From contig NZ_CP030848.1 of the NCBI RefSeq assembly GCF_008274825.1, positions 868,001-932,000 of the forward strand: a DNA stretch of 64,000 nucleotides. Direction: 5' to 3'. The position numbers and the translations under genes were made by a program. Positions 52,419 to 62,713 of this stretch are shown one piece after another. The notes beneath the pieces are model-generated. The model had not been told where the DNA came from. It searched no databases and saw only the letters and a program-made list of their open reading frames with translations. The first letter of the stretch is position 1. Each line of letters opens with the position of its first letter. The DNA is from Sphingobacterium hotanense (GTDB lineage: Bacteria; Bacteroidota; Bacteroidia; Sphingobacteriales; Sphingobacteriaceae).

Positions 52419-53002
52419 TATCTTGCTGCTTCGAAGTTTTCTATTTCTGCTTTATGGCTTAAGATGAAGTCGATATCATCATAGCCATTAATTAGGCATG
52501 ATTTCTTGTAAGGATTGATTTCAAAGGTGAATTGATCACCTGTTTCGGCAATCGTTAGTGTCTGTGCCTCTAAATCGACAACAAGTTCCGTATCCGGATT
52601 AACAAATACCTTGTCGAAGATTTTCTCTAGGAATTCCTCTGAAACCGTGATAGGTAATACGCCGTTGTTCAAGGCATTGCCTTTGAAGATATCCGCGAAG
52701 AATGAGCTAACAACCACATCAAATCCGTAGTCTTGTATAGCCCATGCAGCATGCTCACGGGACGAACCACATCCGAAGTTCTTTCCAGCAACAAGAATCT
52801 TTCCTGAATAGGTAGGATTGTTCATCACGAAGTCAACCTTCGGCTGATCGTAACTGTCGAATCGCCAGTCACGGAATAAGTTGTTACCGAAGCCTTCGCG
52901 TGTTGTCGCTTTTAAGAAACGCGCCGGGATAATCTGATCGGTATCTATGTTTTCTATCGGTAGAGGAACTACGCGTGAGGATAGTTTTTCAAATTTTTTC
53001 AT
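52418..53002 (-). CDS. leuD: 3-isopropylmalate dehydratase small subunit
   Basis: Small swivel-domain subunit (194 residues) that partners LeuC in isomerising 2- to 3-isopropylmalate. [13 protein letters not shown] and the signature [14 protein letters not shown] are clear. The stop overlaps the ATG of the ABC ATPase gene (TAATG). The broken ABM gene separates it from leuC, an unusual interruption since leuC and leuD are normally adjacent. Confidence 0.96.
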   Translation of the reverse strand: MKKFEKLSSRVVPLPIENIDTDQIIPARFLKATTREGFGNNLFRDWRFDSYDQPKVDFVMNNPTYSGKILVAGKNFGCGSSREHAAWAIQDYGFDVVVSSFFADIFKGNALNNGVLPITVSEEFLEKIFDKVFVNPDTELVVDLEAQTLTIAETGDQFTFEINPYKKSCLINGYDDIDFILSHKAEIENFEAAR

Positions 53003-53037
53003 CTCTTTATTTATTATGCTTTAGAGGAATGTCAGAA

Positions 53038-53318
53038 TTAAATGTAATGTTCGACCTTAGGAAAAGGATCGTAAAAGTGATGTAACAGCTTTTTCAATCC
53101 TGATACACTTCTGATTGCCTAAAGCCAATCGTGTGATCTTCTAGGGTTTTCCAATGGACAAGCAGGATATATTGATCATCATGCTCCATACACTTTTTTA
53201 ATTCATGGTTTATATATCCGTCGATGGACTGTATGATTGCTTCAGCTTCTTTAAAAGCCTTCTCAAATTCGCTAGAAAGACCAGCTTTAATATGTAGAAT
53301 TGCAACCTCCAATACCAT
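53038..53318 (-). pseudogene. Antibiotic-biosynthesis-monooxygenase-like gene, frameshifted
   Basis: The open frame (53094-53318) encodes only 74 residues of an ABM ferredoxin-like domain (LEVAILHIKAGLSSEFEKAF, INHELKKCME, YILLVHWKTLEDHT) and stops after SEVYQD. Directly downstream another frame continues with KKLLHHFYDPFPKVEHYI to a stop at 53038. This is the family C-terminus. Restoring one G (TGG AAA for TG AAA near 53094) would join them as a 93-residue protein with WKKLLHHF. A single-base deletion has therefore truncated the gene, or the assembly has an error. ABM proteins include quinol-acting enzymes and many of unknown function. Confidence 0.8.
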
Positions 53319-53336
53319 AGACGAGAAACCTCTTCG

Positions 53337-54734
53337 TTATACCAATTCTCTTACGTCTACGATTTTGCCGGCTACTGCTGCTGCTGCTGCAGTCAATGGG
53401 CTTACCAACATCGTACGAGCATTTGGCCCCTGACGTCCTTCGAAGTTACGGTTAGAAGTCGAAACACAGTATTTACCTGCAGGAATCTTATCCTCGTTCA
53501 TCCCTAGACATGCTGAACATCCGGGTTCACGAAGCATGAAGCCTGCTGCTTCAAATACCTTGTCGATACCTTCTTCTTTTGCCTGGGCTTCAACTTGTTT
53601 TGATCCCGGAACAATCCAAACTTCTACATTGTCGGCTTTCTTTTTACCTTGGACAAAGGCAGCGACTTGACGCAGATCTTCGATACGAGAGTTTGTACAA
53701 CTTCCAATAAAGACATAATCAACGGGCTTGCCGATTACAGAATCGCCATCATGGAAGCCCATGTAATCCAGCGCTTTTTGATAGGATGGACGCTCATTCT
53801 CAGGTTGAGAATCTGTGGTTGGGATGTGTTCCGTAATACCGATCCCCATACCCGGGTTAGTACCATAGGTAATCATCGGTTGGATATCCGCAGCGTCAAA
53901 TATTAATACTTCATCGAATTGTGCATCATCATCAGAGTATAATGTTTTCCAATAGGCTAATGCTTTATCCCATTCTTCGCCTTTTGGAGCAAATTCTCTT
54001 CCCTTGATATATTCGAAGGTAGTTTCATCCGGTGCAATCAAACCACCGCGAGCACCCATTTCTATACTCATATTACAGATCGTCATTCGACCCTCCATAC
54101 TTAAAGAACGAATAGCTGAACCTGCGTATTCAACAAAATATCCAGTCCCACCAGCAGCAGAGATTTTTGAAATAATGTAAAGGATGATATCCTTCGCACC
54201 TACTCCGTTGCCTAATTCACCATTGACCTCGATCTTCATGGTCTTTGGTTTCTGTTGCAATAAACATTGTGTAGCAAATACCTGCTCAACCTGTGAAGTA
54301 CCAATACCAAATGCAATAGCACCGAAAGCACCATGCGTTGAAGTATGGCTATCCCCACACACCATTGTTTTTCCGGGAAGTGTAATACCTAACTCAGGAC
54401 CTATAACATGGACAATACCTTGGTAAGGGTGTCCTAAGCCGTATAGTTCAATGCCGAATTCTTTACAGTTTTTTGTAAGCATATCTACCTGATAGCGAGA
54501 TAGCTCTTCTTTTATTGGAAGGTGCTGATCTAATGTAGGCACATTATGGTCAGCAGTGGCTACCGTTTGTTGAGGTCTGAATACCGGTAGTCCTCTTTTG
54601 CGTAATCCATCGAAAGCCTGCGGAGAGGTTACTTCATGGATTAGATGGGTATCGATATATAACATATCTGGAAACCCTTCAGCACGCTTGACGACATGTG
54701 CATCCCAAATTTTTTCTACTAATGTTTTTCCCAT
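53337..54734 (-). CDS. leuC: 3-isopropylmalate dehydratase large subunit
   Basis: Aconitase-family 4Fe-4S enzyme of 465 residues. [24 protein letters not shown] (first cluster Cys) and [11 protein letters not shown] (two further Cys) define it, and RNFEGRQG is the C-terminal signature. Together with LeuD it forms the isomerase of leucine synthesis. It lies between ilvC (96 bases away, with an intervening hairpin) and the frameshifted ABM gene. Confidence 0.97.
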   Translation of the reverse strand: MGKTLVEKIWDAHVVKRAEGFPDMLYIDTHLIHEVTSPQAFDGLRKRGLPVFRPQQTVATADHNVPTLDQHLPIKEELSRYQVDMLTKNCKEFGIELYGLGHPYQGIVHVIGPELGITLPGKTMVCGDSHTSTHGAFGAIAFGIGTSQVEQVFATQCLLQQKPKTMKIEVNGELGNGVGAKDIILYIISKISAAGGTGYFVEYAGSAIRSLSMEGRMTICNMSIEMGARGGLIAPDETTFEYIKGREFAPKGEEWDKALAYWKTLYSDDDAQFDEVLIFDAADIQPMITYGTNPGMGIGITEHIPTTDSQPENERPSYQKALDYMGFHDGDSVIGKPVDYVFIGSCTNSRIEDLRQVAAFVQGKKKADNVEVWIVPGSKQVEAQAKEEGIDKVFEAAGFMLREPGCSACLGMNEDKIPAGKYCVSTSNRNFEGRQGPNARTMLVSPLTAAAAAVAGKIVDVRELV

Positions 54735-54766
54735 TTCTTTTATTGAACTGTTTGGTTTTAATTGTA

Positions 54767-54805
54767 AATGGGGTAAAATTATGAGATTATTAATTTTACC
54801 CCATT
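54767..54805 (-). other. Hairpin in the ilvC-leuC spacer
   Basis: A perfect 14-pair stem (AATGGGGTAAAATT / AATTTTACCCCATT) with an 11-base loop. The downstream T content is low, so it may be an mRNA-processing or partial-termination site dividing the ilv and leu halves. Confidence 0.6.
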
Positions 54806-54830
54806 GAAAGCTATCTAATTTACGAAAAAT

Positions 54831-56312
54831 TTAAATAGTTTTAATAGCTTTCATGGCAGTCATAGCTTTACGCAGCTTTCTACCCACTACTTCAACCTCG
54901 TGATTACGTAATTGCTCATTGACCTGAACCAATGTTATATTGTCTACTGACCCGTCTTTGCCTTCATTATAGTTTTTACCCACAACATCCGTGTCGATTT
55001 TGCTCATGAAGTCCTTCAACAATGGCTTGCATGCCTGGTCGAATAGGTAACAACCGTATTCTGCCGTATCGGAGATAACACGGTTCATCTCGAATAATTT
55101 CTTACGAGCGATAGTATTTGCGATTAATGGAGTCTCGTGTAATGACTCGTAATATGCAGATTCTGGCTTGATACCTGCGTCTACCATGGTTTCGAAAGCT
55201 AATTCCACACCTGCACGAACAAATGCAGACATCAATAAATAGTTATCGAAGTATTCTTGCTCGTCGATTTTAACATCACCAGCAGCAGTCTTTTCAAAAG
55301 CGGTTTCTCCAGTTTCTGCTCTCCATTTCAATAGATTCGCATCGCCATTCGCCCAGTCTTCCATCATTGTTTTGCTGAAATGACCCGACATAATATCGTC
55401 TTGGTGTTTTTGGAATAAAGGACGCATAATGTCTTTCAATTCCTCCGACAATTGGAAAGCTTTAACTTTAGCTGGATTGCTCAAACGATCGAACATACCG
55501 CTCACACCACCATGTTTTAACGCTTCTGTGATCACTTCCACACCGTATTGAACAAGTTTTGCAGCATAGCCGGCGTCGATTCCTTTCTCTACCATTTTGT
55601 CAAATGATAGGATAGAGCCTGTTTGTAATAAACCACAAAGGATAGTTTGCTCGCCCATTAAGTCTGATTTCACTTCCGCTACGAAAGATGATTTCAAAAC
55701 ACCTGCGCGGTGGCCACCCGTTCCGACACAGTAAGCTTTTGCTTCTGCCCAGCCCTTACCTTGAGGATCATTCTCCGGGTGAACAGCGATTAGCGTAGGT
55801 ACGCCGAATCCTCTCAAGTATTCTGCACGAACTTCTGAGCCCGGACATTTCGGTGCTACCATGATAACAGTAATATCTTTACGGATCTGCATACCTTCTT
55901 CTACGATATTGAAACCGTGAGAATAAGATAATGTAGCGCCTTCTTTCATCAATGGCATTACCGCATTGATTACCGAAGTGTGTTGTTTATCTGGAGTTAA
56001 GTTGATCACTAAATCAGCAGTAGGGATAAGTTCTTCATAAGTTCCTACATTGAAGTTGTTATCCGTTGCATTTTTCCAAGAATCTCTTTTTTGTTCAATA
56101 GCTTCTTTACGTAAAGCATAAGATACATCTAAACCACTATCTCTAAGGTTCAAACCTTGGTTCAAGCCTTGAGCACCACATCCTACGATTACGATCTTTT
56201 TACCTTTTAAAGCATTTACACCATCGTTGAATTCTGAAGAATCCATAAACTCTGCGACACCTAATTGATTTAACTGCTCTCTAAGAGGTAATGTGTTGAA
56301 ATAATTTGCCAT
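54831..56312 (-). CDS. ilvC: Ketol-acid reductoisomerase, long (class II) form
   Basis: Converts acetolactate and acetohydroxybutyrate to dihydroxy acids with NADPH. At 493 residues it is the class II form with a duplicated helical domain. [20 protein letters not shown] is the dinucleotide fold, and the ALRKEA segment with Arg/Lys near the 2'-phosphate suggests NADPH preference. PDKQHTSV and [20 protein letters not shown] follow. It lies downstream of the DinB-like gene. Confidence 0.96.
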   Translation of the reverse strand: MANYFNTLPLREQLNQLGVAEFMDSSEFNDGVNALKGKKIVIVGCGAQGLNQGLNLRDSGLDVSYALRKEAIEQKRDSWKNATDNNFNVGTYEELIPTADLVINLTPDKQHTSVINAVMPLMKEGATLSYSHGFNIVEEGMQIRKDITVIMVAPKCPGSEVRAEYLRGFGVPTLIAVHPENDPQGKGWAEAKAYCVGTGGHRAGVLKSSFVAEVKSDLMGEQTILCGLLQTGSILSFDKMVEKGIDAGYAAKLVQYGVEVITEALKHGGVSGMFDRLSNPAKVKAFQLSEELKDIMRPLFQKHQDDIMSGHFSKTMMEDWANGDANLLKWRAETGETAFEKTAAGDVKIDEQEYFDNYLLMSAFVRAGVELAFETMVDAGIKPESAYYESLHETPLIANTIARKKLFEMNRVISDTAEYGCYLFDQACKPLLKDFMSKIDTDVVGKNYNEGKDGSVDNITLVQVNEQLRNHEVEVVGRKLRKAMTAMKAIKTI

Positions 56313-56349
56313 TGCTGTACTGTTTAAAATATTTTTCTTTTTAGATTGA

Positions 56350-56820
56350 TTATTGATTGTTGATTATGCGTTTTTGGGCTACTGCGTATCCCAGATGCAG
56401 GTTGTCATGGCCAATGGAGGTGGTCAGGACATCTTCGATGGTATTCATCGTTGCACCATAAGTAGCAGTTTCATAAGCTGTAATAATATCGAATACACCT
56501 TCCTTGTAATCATTTTCGATTTCCTCGATCGTCGATAAGGCTAGGGCTTTCAGTTCATCGACTTCCGCTTGCTCCACAAAGTATGTTGGCTTTGTGCCTT
56601 TAGCATATGCATCCACATACTTTACCCAGCTTACGCCTTCTTTGATTCCAGTGCGTGTATAGCTCAGGGTCTGTGTGCTGACAACGATATGGCCGAAGTT
56701 CCAAATGATGTTGTTATTGAAACCTGCAGGGACTTCGTTCAACTGTTCTAAGTTAAGTTCTTCGATTAATTTGATGAAAGCACGGCGACTCTCGAATATG
56801 AATTTAAATACATTTTCCAT
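56350..56820 (-). CDS. DinB-family protein
   Basis: A 156-residue four-helix-bundle protein of the DinB/YfiT type. The three potential metal histidines are visible in [10 protein letters not shown] and [11 protein letters not shown] (HxxxH). Members include thiol transferases and many without known function. The gene lies in the BCAA operon between ilvN (12 bases) and ilvC (37 bases), with no obvious metabolic link. Confidence 0.85.
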   Translation of the reverse strand: MENVFKFIFESRRAFIKLIEELNLEQLNEVPAGFNNNIIWNFGHIVVSTQTLSYTRTGIKEGVSWVKYVDAYAKGTKPTYFVEQAEVDELKALALSTIEEIENDYKEGVFDIITAYETATYGATMNTIEDVLTTSIGHDNLHLGYAVAQKRIINNQ

Positions 56821-56832
56821 CTACGTCCCGAA

Positions 56833-57423
56833 TTACATAGTAAATACATCATCACGTTGATCCAGGAACTCGTTTTCAACGATTTCCGGTGCTGGCTCTT
56901 CCTGTTCGAACTGCTTAAGCTTTTTGTGGAATCCTGCGCTATCTTTAATGATAGCGATACGAGCGCCACGAACAAATTCGATAAGCTTGTACTTCCCAAG
57001 TTCTTCCGTTAGGCGGTCGATCTCTTCGCGATGTCCTGCTGTTTCGAAGACGATGTAGTCATTACGGATAACAACAACGTTAGCTCCGTACTGACGTAAT
57101 AAACGCTCTACATATGCTTTCTCAGCAATTACATCTGCTGGGACCTTATATAAAGCTTGCTCTTGCCAAATTAACTCATCGTTCGTATTGAAATAAGCTT
57201 TCAATACTTCCACTTGTTTTTCAATCTGACGGCATAGCTTGCGGACAACCTCTTCCGATTCGGTAATCAGAATCGTGAAGCGGTGTATATTTTCCACCTC
57301 AGAAGGGGAGGTGTTCAAACTTTCTATATTGATTTTACGGCGCGAGAAGATTCCGGTGATACGGCCGATCATCCCGATAGTATTTTCTGTGTAAACAGTT
57401 ATTGTATATTCTTGCTTTTCCAT
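56833..57423 (-). CDS. ilvN: Acetolactate synthase small (regulatory) subunit
   Basis: A 196-residue regulatory subunit conferring valine feedback on IlvB. The N-terminal ACT domain starts YTITVYTENTIGMIGRITGI, with RRKINIESLN typical. The C-terminal domain (about 85-170) includes GHREEIDRLTEELGKY. The tail (about 170-196) is acidic. The gene starts one base after the ilvB stop. Confidence 0.93.
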   Translation of the reverse strand: MEKQEYTITVYTENTIGMIGRITGIFSRRKINIESLNTSPSEVENIHRFTILITESEEVVRKLCRQIEKQVEVLKAYFNTNDELIWQEQALYKVPADVIAEKAYVERLLRQYGANVVVIRNDYIVFETAGHREEIDRLTEELGKYKLIEFVRGARIAIIKDSAGFHKKLKQFEQEEPAPEIVENEFLDQRDDVFTM

Positions 57424-57424
57424 T

Positions 57425-59167
57425 TTACTTCAATCTGATTTCAGAAACACTCGTTCCTTGTGCAACCATCGGGAATACGTTGTTCTCTTTCCCCACCATC
57501 ACTTCCAATAGGTAAGAGCCATCATGCTCAAGCATTGTCTTCAATGCTGATTTCAGGTGCTGACGTTCTGATACTTTGTTTCCATCGATATAATATCCCT
57601 TCGCTACAGCAACAAAGTCAGGGCTGGTGATATTCACAAACGAATAACGTTTGTCGTGGAACAACTGCTGCCATTGGCGAACCATTCCTAAGAACTCGTT
57701 GTTTAAGATGAGAATCTTCACCTTTGCGCCAAACTGCATAATCGTTCCAAGCTCCTGAATAGTCATTTGTATACCACCATCACCGATAATCGCAATGACA
57801 TCACGATCTGGAGCACCATACCAAGCACCGATTGCCGCAGGCAAACCGAATCCCATCGTTCCTAAGCCTCCTGATGTAACACTGGATTTTGATTGAGTGT
57901 ATTTTGCGTAACGACAAGCTACCATCTGATGTTGACCGACGTCAGTAACAATAACAGCATTACCACCCGTTAGCTCATTAAGCTCACGAACAACTTCGCC
58001 CATCGTCATGATATCCGTCGTAGGATTAAGTTCCTCCTGGATAACTTCCTTGATTTCCTCTTTTTCCAATTCGCGGAACTGCTGTAACCAGGCGCTGTGA
58101 TCTACCTTATCTAATAAGGCAGTCAACATCGGAAGTGTTTCCTTACAGTCGCCCCATACAGGAACAGCTGCTTTCACATTCTTGTCGATCTCTGCAGGGT
58201 CGATATCCAAATGGACCACTTTCGCCTGTTTCGCATATTTATCCAAACGACCGGTTACACGGTCATCGAAACGCATACCAACAGCGATCAATACATCACA
58301 CTCATTGGTCATCACGTTTGGCGCATAGTTACCATGCATACCTAACATACCGACATGAAGCGGGTGATCAGTAGCAAGGGCGCTCAAGCCCATTACGGTT
58401 GCAGCCGCAGGGAATCCGCTCTTTTCAATAAAACGCTGGAATTCCTCCTCTGCTTTACCTAGGATAACGCCTTGGCCGAATAAGACAAATGGTTTCTTTG
58501 CCGCATTGATTACGCGCGCTGCCTCCTCTACATATTCCTTGCGAACAATAGGAGCAGGGCGATATGAGCGAATATGGTTGCACTTTTCATAGACTTCATA
58601 ATCGAAAAGCTGTAATTGTGCATTCTTAGTAATATCAATCAATACTGGCCCCGGACGACCGGTGCGAGCAATATAAAATGCTTTCGCTAGTACACTTGGA
58701 ATCTCATTGGCATCAGTAACCTGATAGTTCCACTTCGTGACTGGAGTAGTAATGTTAATCACGTCAGTTTCTTGGAATGCATCTGTCCCTAGCAATGAAG
58801 CAAATACCTGACCTGTAACACAGACCACTGGATTGCTATCAATCATCGCATCCGCCAAACCTGTAACTAGGTTTGTAGCGCCCGGACCGCTTGTTGCAAA
58901 AGCCACACCCACACGTCCTGATGTACGTGCGTATCCTTGTGCAGCATGAATTCCACCCTGTTCGTGACGCACCAAAATATGCTTCAATTTATCATTGTAA
59001 TCATACAACGCATCATAAATTGGCATAATCGCACCACCCGGATACCCGAATACGGTATCCACACCCTCGTGGATTAAGGCCTCTAAAACCGCTTGCGAAC
59101 CACTAATCTGTGTGTTTGCCGCTACGGTAGTAGCTTCCAAAGTTTCCGTTTTTTCAAGTGTACTCAT
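57425..59167 (-). CDS. ilvB: Acetolactate synthase large (catalytic) subunit
   Basis: ThDP/FAD enzyme of 580 residues that forms acetolactate and acetohydroxybutyrate. VFGYPGGAIMPIYDAL and the catalytic Glu region RHEQGGIHAAQGYART mark the N-terminal domain. The ThDP/Mg motif is GDGGIQMTIQELGT with NNEFLGM. A 176-base gap separates it from ilvD upstream, so a separate promoter is possible, although no exact TAnnTTTG was found. Confidence 0.96.
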   Translation of the reverse strand: MSTLEKTETLEATTVAANTQISGSQAVLEALIHEGVDTVFGYPGGAIMPIYDALYDYNDKLKHILVRHEQGGIHAAQGYARTSGRVGVAFATSGPGATNLVTGLADAMIDSNPVVCVTGQVFASLLGTDAFQETDVINITTPVTKWNYQVTDANEIPSVLAKAFYIARTGRPGPVLIDITKNAQLQLFDYEVYEKCNHIRSYRPAPIVRKEYVEEAARVINAAKKPFVLFGQGVILGKAEEEFQRFIEKSGFPAAATVMGLSALATDHPLHVGMLGMHGNYAPNVMTNECDVLIAVGMRFDDRVTGRLDKYAKQAKVVHLDIDPAEIDKNVKAAVPVWGDCKETLPMLTALLDKVDHSAWLQQFRELEKEEIKEVIQEELNPTTDIMTMGEVVRELNELTGGNAVIVTDVGQHQMVACRYAKYTQSKSSVTSGGLGTMGFGLPAAIGAWYGAPDRDVIAIIGDGGIQMTIQELGTIMQFGAKVKILILNNEFLGMVRQWQQLFHDKRYSFVNITSPDFVAVAKGYYIDGNKVSERQHLKSALKTMLEHDGSYLLEVMVGKENNVFPMVAQGTSVSEIRLK

Positions 59168-59311
59168 TATTTATTGAATTTAGACATTGGACCTTATCGG
59201 TAAGATAGCTTGCTCGCCTGTTCGCCCAATGTATATTAAAATTTAATGTTCAAATTCTATTGTCATGATGTGGATATTGTTCCTCGCTGACCTCTAGTGT
59301 TAACCCCTGCT

Positions 59312-59346
59312 CTAATATCTAATATCTCACATCTAACATCTAACTA
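59312..59346 (-). repeat. 7-bp repeat array after ilvD
   Basis: On the minus strand, after the stop TAG, units TAGATGT, TAGATGT, GAGATAT, TAGATAT, TAGAGCA run at 7-base spacing. They are offset by four bases from the stop codon rather than in register with it. The end TAGAGCAGGGGT is shared with the array at 46176, but the complementary terminator arm is missing here. Confidence 0.75.
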
Positions 59347-61044
59347 CATATCCGTCACACAGCCCTCTGAAGCGTTAGCTACAGTCTTCGCGTATTTGTA
59401 TAAGACGCCCTTTGTTACCTTCAAGGCTGGCTGTGTCCAATTAGCACGACGTTTAGCGATCTCCTCATCAGAAACCTTCAGGTTAATCGTATTATTTACC
59501 GCGTCGATCTCAATAACATCGTCATCCTGTACCAGACCAATCAATCCGCCTTCGTAAGCCTCAGGTGTGATATGTCCTACAACGAATCCATGTGTTCCGC
59601 CAGAGAAGCGGCCGTCGGTAATCAATGCAACCGATGTTCCTAAGCCTGCGCCGATGATCAATGAAGTCGGTTTCAACATCTCCGGCATTCCAGGAGCTCC
59701 TTTAGGACCTTCATTCTTGATAACGATGACATCGCCCGGCTTGATTCTACCCGTCGATACACCAGCCACTAGATCATGCTCTCCGTCAAATACGCGCGCA
59801 GGACCAGTAAATTTCTCACCTTCTTTCCCTGATATCTTCGCCACAGAACCTAGCTCTGCCAAGTTGCCGTATAGAATCTGAAGGTGACCCGTTGCTTTGA
59901 TTGGCTTCGCCAATGGCTGGATAATTGGCTGATTGTAATCCATAATAGATTTAACATCCGCTAAGTTCTCCGCCATGGTCTTACCCGTTACGGTCAAGCA
60001 ATCGCCATGCAATAACCCTTCATCCAACAAATAACGAAGCACCGCTGGGATACCTCCATACTGATGTAAATCCTGCATCAAGTACTTTCCTGAAGGTTTG
60101 AAATCCGCTAATACCGGAGTCTCATCAGACATGCGTTGGAAATCATCAGGAGAGATATCGACTCCTACCGATTTACCCATTGCGATAAAGTGCAATACAG
60201 CATTTGTTGAACCACCTAGGATAACGATCGTGCGCATCGCATTCTCAAAAGCTTTGCGTGTCATGATATCCGAAGGTTTAATATCTTTTTCTAATAGAAT
60301 ACGGATGTATTTTCCGACTTCTAAACATTCCTCTTGTTTTTCTTTTGAAGTCGCCGGGTTAGAAGAGGAGTAAGGTAAGCTCATCCCCATCGCTTCAATT
60401 GCAGAAGCCATGGTATTCGCTGTATACATACCACCGCAAGCGCCTGCTCCCGGACAGGTATGTCTGATCACTCCATCATAATCCTCATCAGAAATAGTGC
60501 CTGCAACCTTTTTTCCTAAGGCTTCAAATGCCGATACTATATTCAGTTCCTCGCCTTTATAATGACCAGGAGCAATCGTTCCGCCATAAACCATGATAGC
60601 AGGACGATTCAAGCGGCCCATCGCCATAATAGCACCGGGCATATTCTTATCGCAGCCGGGAATCGCTACTACCCCATCATAGTATTGACCGCCGCAGATT
60701 GTTTCGATGCTATCCGCAATAACATCGCGTGAAACTAGCGAATAGCGCATCCCATCTGTACCATTACTCATTCCATCACTCACTCCAATAGTTCCAAAGG
60801 TCAAACCCACCAATTCGCTATCCCAAATTCCTTTTTTGACGACTTTCGCCAAATCATTTAGGTGCATATTACAGGTGTTCCCATCATAACCCATACTCGC
60901 AATACCAACTTGTGCTTTCTCCATGTCTGCATCGGTCAAGCCGATACCATAGAGCATAGCCTTTGCCGCTGGCTGCGTCTGATCTTGCGTAAAGATCTTA
61001 CTGTACTTGTTGATTCCCTTTTCGTTATCAGATGATGACTTCAT
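59344..61044 (-). CDS. ilvD: Dihydroxy-acid dehydratase
   Basis: Fe-S dehydratase (566 residues) producing the 2-oxo acids for valine and isoleucine. Cluster and metal motifs are [26 protein letters not shown] and [37 protein letters not shown] is the C-terminal signature. The start overlaps the ilvE 3' end by 17 bases. Confidence 0.97.
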   Translation of the reverse strand: MKSSSDNEKGINKYSKIFTQDQTQPAAKAMLYGIGLTDADMEKAQVGIASMGYDGNTCNMHLNDLAKVVKKGIWDSELVGLTFGTIGVSDGMSNGTDGMRYSLVSRDVIADSIETICGGQYYDGVVAIPGCDKNMPGAIMAMGRLNRPAIMVYGGTIAPGHYKGEELNIVSAFEALGKKVAGTISDEDYDGVIRHTCPGAGACGGMYTANTMASAIEAMGMSLPYSSSNPATSKEKQEECLEVGKYIRILLEKDIKPSDIMTRKAFENAMRTIVILGGSTNAVLHFIAMGKSVGVDISPDDFQRMSDETPVLADFKPSGKYLMQDLHQYGGIPAVLRYLLDEGLLHGDCLTVTGKTMAENLADVKSIMDYNQPIIQPLAKPIKATGHLQILYGNLAELGSVAKISGKEGEKFTGPARVFDGEHDLVAGVSTGRIKPGDVIVIKNEGPKGAPGMPEMLKPTSLIIGAGLGTSVALITDGRFSGGTHGFVVGHITPEAYEGGLIGLVQDDDVIEIDAVNNTINLKVSDEEIAKRRANWTQPALKVTKGVLYKYAKTVANASEGCVTDM

Positions 61045-61918
61045 AATTCTCTTGCTCTAATACTAAGTTTTTATATTTTCGTTGGATAGATGCGCCAATG
61101 CTGTCTTCCCATGCTTCCGGGTAAACAACCTGGTCTACTTGTTTAATTCCTATAATGCCCGCTGCGGTACCACTTAAAAAAGCACTGTCTGCAGCATAAA
61201 CGTCTTGAACAGACAAACGCTTTTCAATAATATCAAAGTTTAATCCTTTACAGATATCAATAACGGTCTGGCGTGTAATTCCAGGGAAGATATTACCCAA
61301 CGGTGGGGTATAGATCTTAAAGTCTTTCTCGATAAATAAGTTCTCGCTCGAAGCTTGCGCCACAAAACCTTCCTGATCTACCAATAAGGCCTCATCAAAA
61401 CCATGCTGAATAGCGTCACTGGTTGCTAAGATAGAGTTGATAAACTGTCCGGAAACTTTCGCCCCTACAGGGAAGGACTTCGGATTCGGACGCTCTATTT
61501 TCGAAATGTTCACCTTTAATAGGTTCTGCCCCAAATAAGGTCCCCATTCCCAGGCAGCAATCATGATGTTTGCCGAGGTCGCTGAGGTCAGGTGCATATT
61601 CGATCCCGAATAGATCAACGGACGGATGTATGCCGAACGCAGGTTGTTTACCTCCAGTAGCTCATAAGTCTTTTCAATAAGCTCGCGATTATTCCATGTA
61701 TAAGGCAATCCTATTGCCTCACATGATCTCTTTAATCGCTCGTAGTGTTCTTCTGCCTTAAAGATGCGTGTGCCGTTGTGCGTGCTATATGCGCGTAATC
61801 CTTCGAATGCGCCATAGCCATAATGCAACGATTGACCGAATAAGTCTACACCGGCACTGCTAGCTTTTACAAAGCTATTATTTAAGTAGATCTGGGTGTC
61901 TTGATTATAGTACTGCAT
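61028..61918 (-). CDS. ilvE: Branched-chain amino acid aminotransferase
   Basis: Fold-type IV PLP transaminase of 296 residues that catalyses the last step to valine, leucine and isoleucine. [14 protein letters not shown] opens the active site, PLP Lys154 lies in [11 protein letters not shown], and the signature [20 protein letters not shown] follows. It is the first gene of the cluster; the region upstream is 366 bases and ends with the atpC terminator. Confidence 0.95.
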   Translation of the reverse strand: MQYYNQDTQIYLNNSFVKASSAGVDLFGQSLHYGYGAFEGLRAYSTHNGTRIFKAEEHYERLKRSCEAIGLPYTWNNRELIEKTYELLEVNNLRSAYIRPLIYSGSNMHLTSATSANIMIAAWEWGPYLGQNLLKVNISKIERPNPKSFPVGAKVSGQFINSILATSDAIQHGFDEALLVDQEGFVAQASSENLFIEKDFKIYTPPLGNIFPGITRQTVIDICKGLNFDIIEKRLSVQDVYAADSAFLSGTAAGIIGIKQVDQVVYPEAWEDSIGASIQRKYKNLVLEQENYEVII

Positions 61919-62224
61919 ACACTTCTTTTTTTGTTACCTGAATCGAACTATTTATTCGGTTTACACTCACCGTGATTTTATCACTTTGTAAGTTACTCCG
62001 ATTTAAAATTTCTTACAATAGCCAAATAAAGTATTTTCATTAAGTTTATTATTTTGACGATTAAAAATTAACAAAATAATATTTTATAAAAATTGATATT
62101 TATTACATTTTAGTTTTGAGGTTAGTAGACTAAAACTAAAATCGGTATATTCCTTGGTTTATCGAGTTTTTTCAAAAAGTCTCAAAATTCTTCCTGAAAT
62201 CCCTAAAAACGTAAAATAGCTTGC
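61919..62224. other. Intergenic region upstream of the BCAA cluster
   Basis: About 300 AT-rich bases between the atpC terminator and ilvE. It must contain the cluster promoter, but no exact TAnnTTTG or attenuator-like leader peptide rich in Leu, Val or Ile was found. No ORF or repeat is recognised. Confidence 0.4.
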
Positions 62225-62262
62225 AAAAAAATAGCCCTTAAAACCTGAAGTTTTAAGGGCTA
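62225..62262 (-). terminator. Terminator of the ATP synthase genes
   Basis: On the minus strand TAGCCCTTAAAAC / GTTTTAAGGGCTA (62232-62244 with 62250-62262) is followed by seven T, 22 bases after atpC. Confidence 0.95.
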
Positions 62263-62284
62263 CAAAATCTTTATTTTTATCTAT

Positions 62285-62533
62285 CTATTCTCCGGCAATT
62301 CCTTCCGCTAAAATGATGATTTTGTTGTCCTTTACTTCAACCACACCACCTTTAATAATAATGACTTGTTCGTCATTATTATTTTTAATAATGACTTTGC
62401 CATCATCTAGCGTAGACACAATAGCAGCGTGGTCCTTCAAAATTTGAAAGGAACCAGCAGATCCAGGAACTGTAACAGCAGTAACCGTACCTTCGTAAGC
62501 TAATTTGTCTGGAGTAATAATTGTTAAATTCAT
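62285..62533 (-). CDS. atpC: ATP synthase F1 epsilon subunit, short
   Basis: An 82-residue epsilon subunit comprising only the N-terminal beta-sandwich: LTIITPDKLAYEGTVTAV, PGSAGSFQILKDHAAIV and KGGVVEVKDNKIIILAEG. The C-terminal helical hairpin that inhibits rotation in the usual 130-140-residue protein is absent, as is common in Bacteroidota. It is the last gene of the atpD-atpC pair, 180 bases after atpD across a spacer with paired 7-bp repeat arrays. Confidence 0.93.
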   Translation of the reverse strand: MNLTIITPDKLAYEGTVTAVTVPGSAGSFQILKDHAAIVSTLDDGKVIIKNNNDEQVIIIKGGVVEVKDNKIIILAEGIAGE

Positions 62534-62535
62534 TG

Positions 62536-62565
62536 AATATAGTATTTAGTAGTTAGTAGTTAGTA
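62536..62565 (+). repeat. 7-bp repeat array just upstream of atpC
   Basis: Plus-strand units TAGTATT, TAGTAGT, TAGTAGT, TAGTATA (TAG at 62540, 62547, 62554, 62561). It ends within a few bases of the atpC start and is antisense to the gene. It pairs with the array at 62680-62712. Confidence 0.75.
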
Positions 62566-62679
62566 TAAAGACCTAGGATGGAAATAATTGTCGACAATAA
62601 ATTGTTTTTTCGTATTTCCCTAAATCAAAAGAACTATAGATTTTATACCAGTATTTAGTATTTACTAGCAAACCAAGGG

Positions 62680-62712
62680 TCTTACTACTAAATACTAAAT
62701 ACTAACTACTAA
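62680..62712 (-). repeat. 7-bp repeat array after atpD
   Basis: Minus-strand units TAGTAGT, TAGTATT, TAGTATT, TAGTAGT, AAGACCC begin three bases after the atpD stop. With the array before atpC it forms an inverted pair of about 34 bases that could fold the atpD-atpC mRNA spacer. Confidence 0.75.
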
Positions 62713-62713
62713 T

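Noticed and set aside
61919..62224. Leader-peptide attenuator for the BCAA cluster
   Set aside because: I found no short ORF rich in Leu, Val or Ile followed by a terminator on the minus strand before ilvE.
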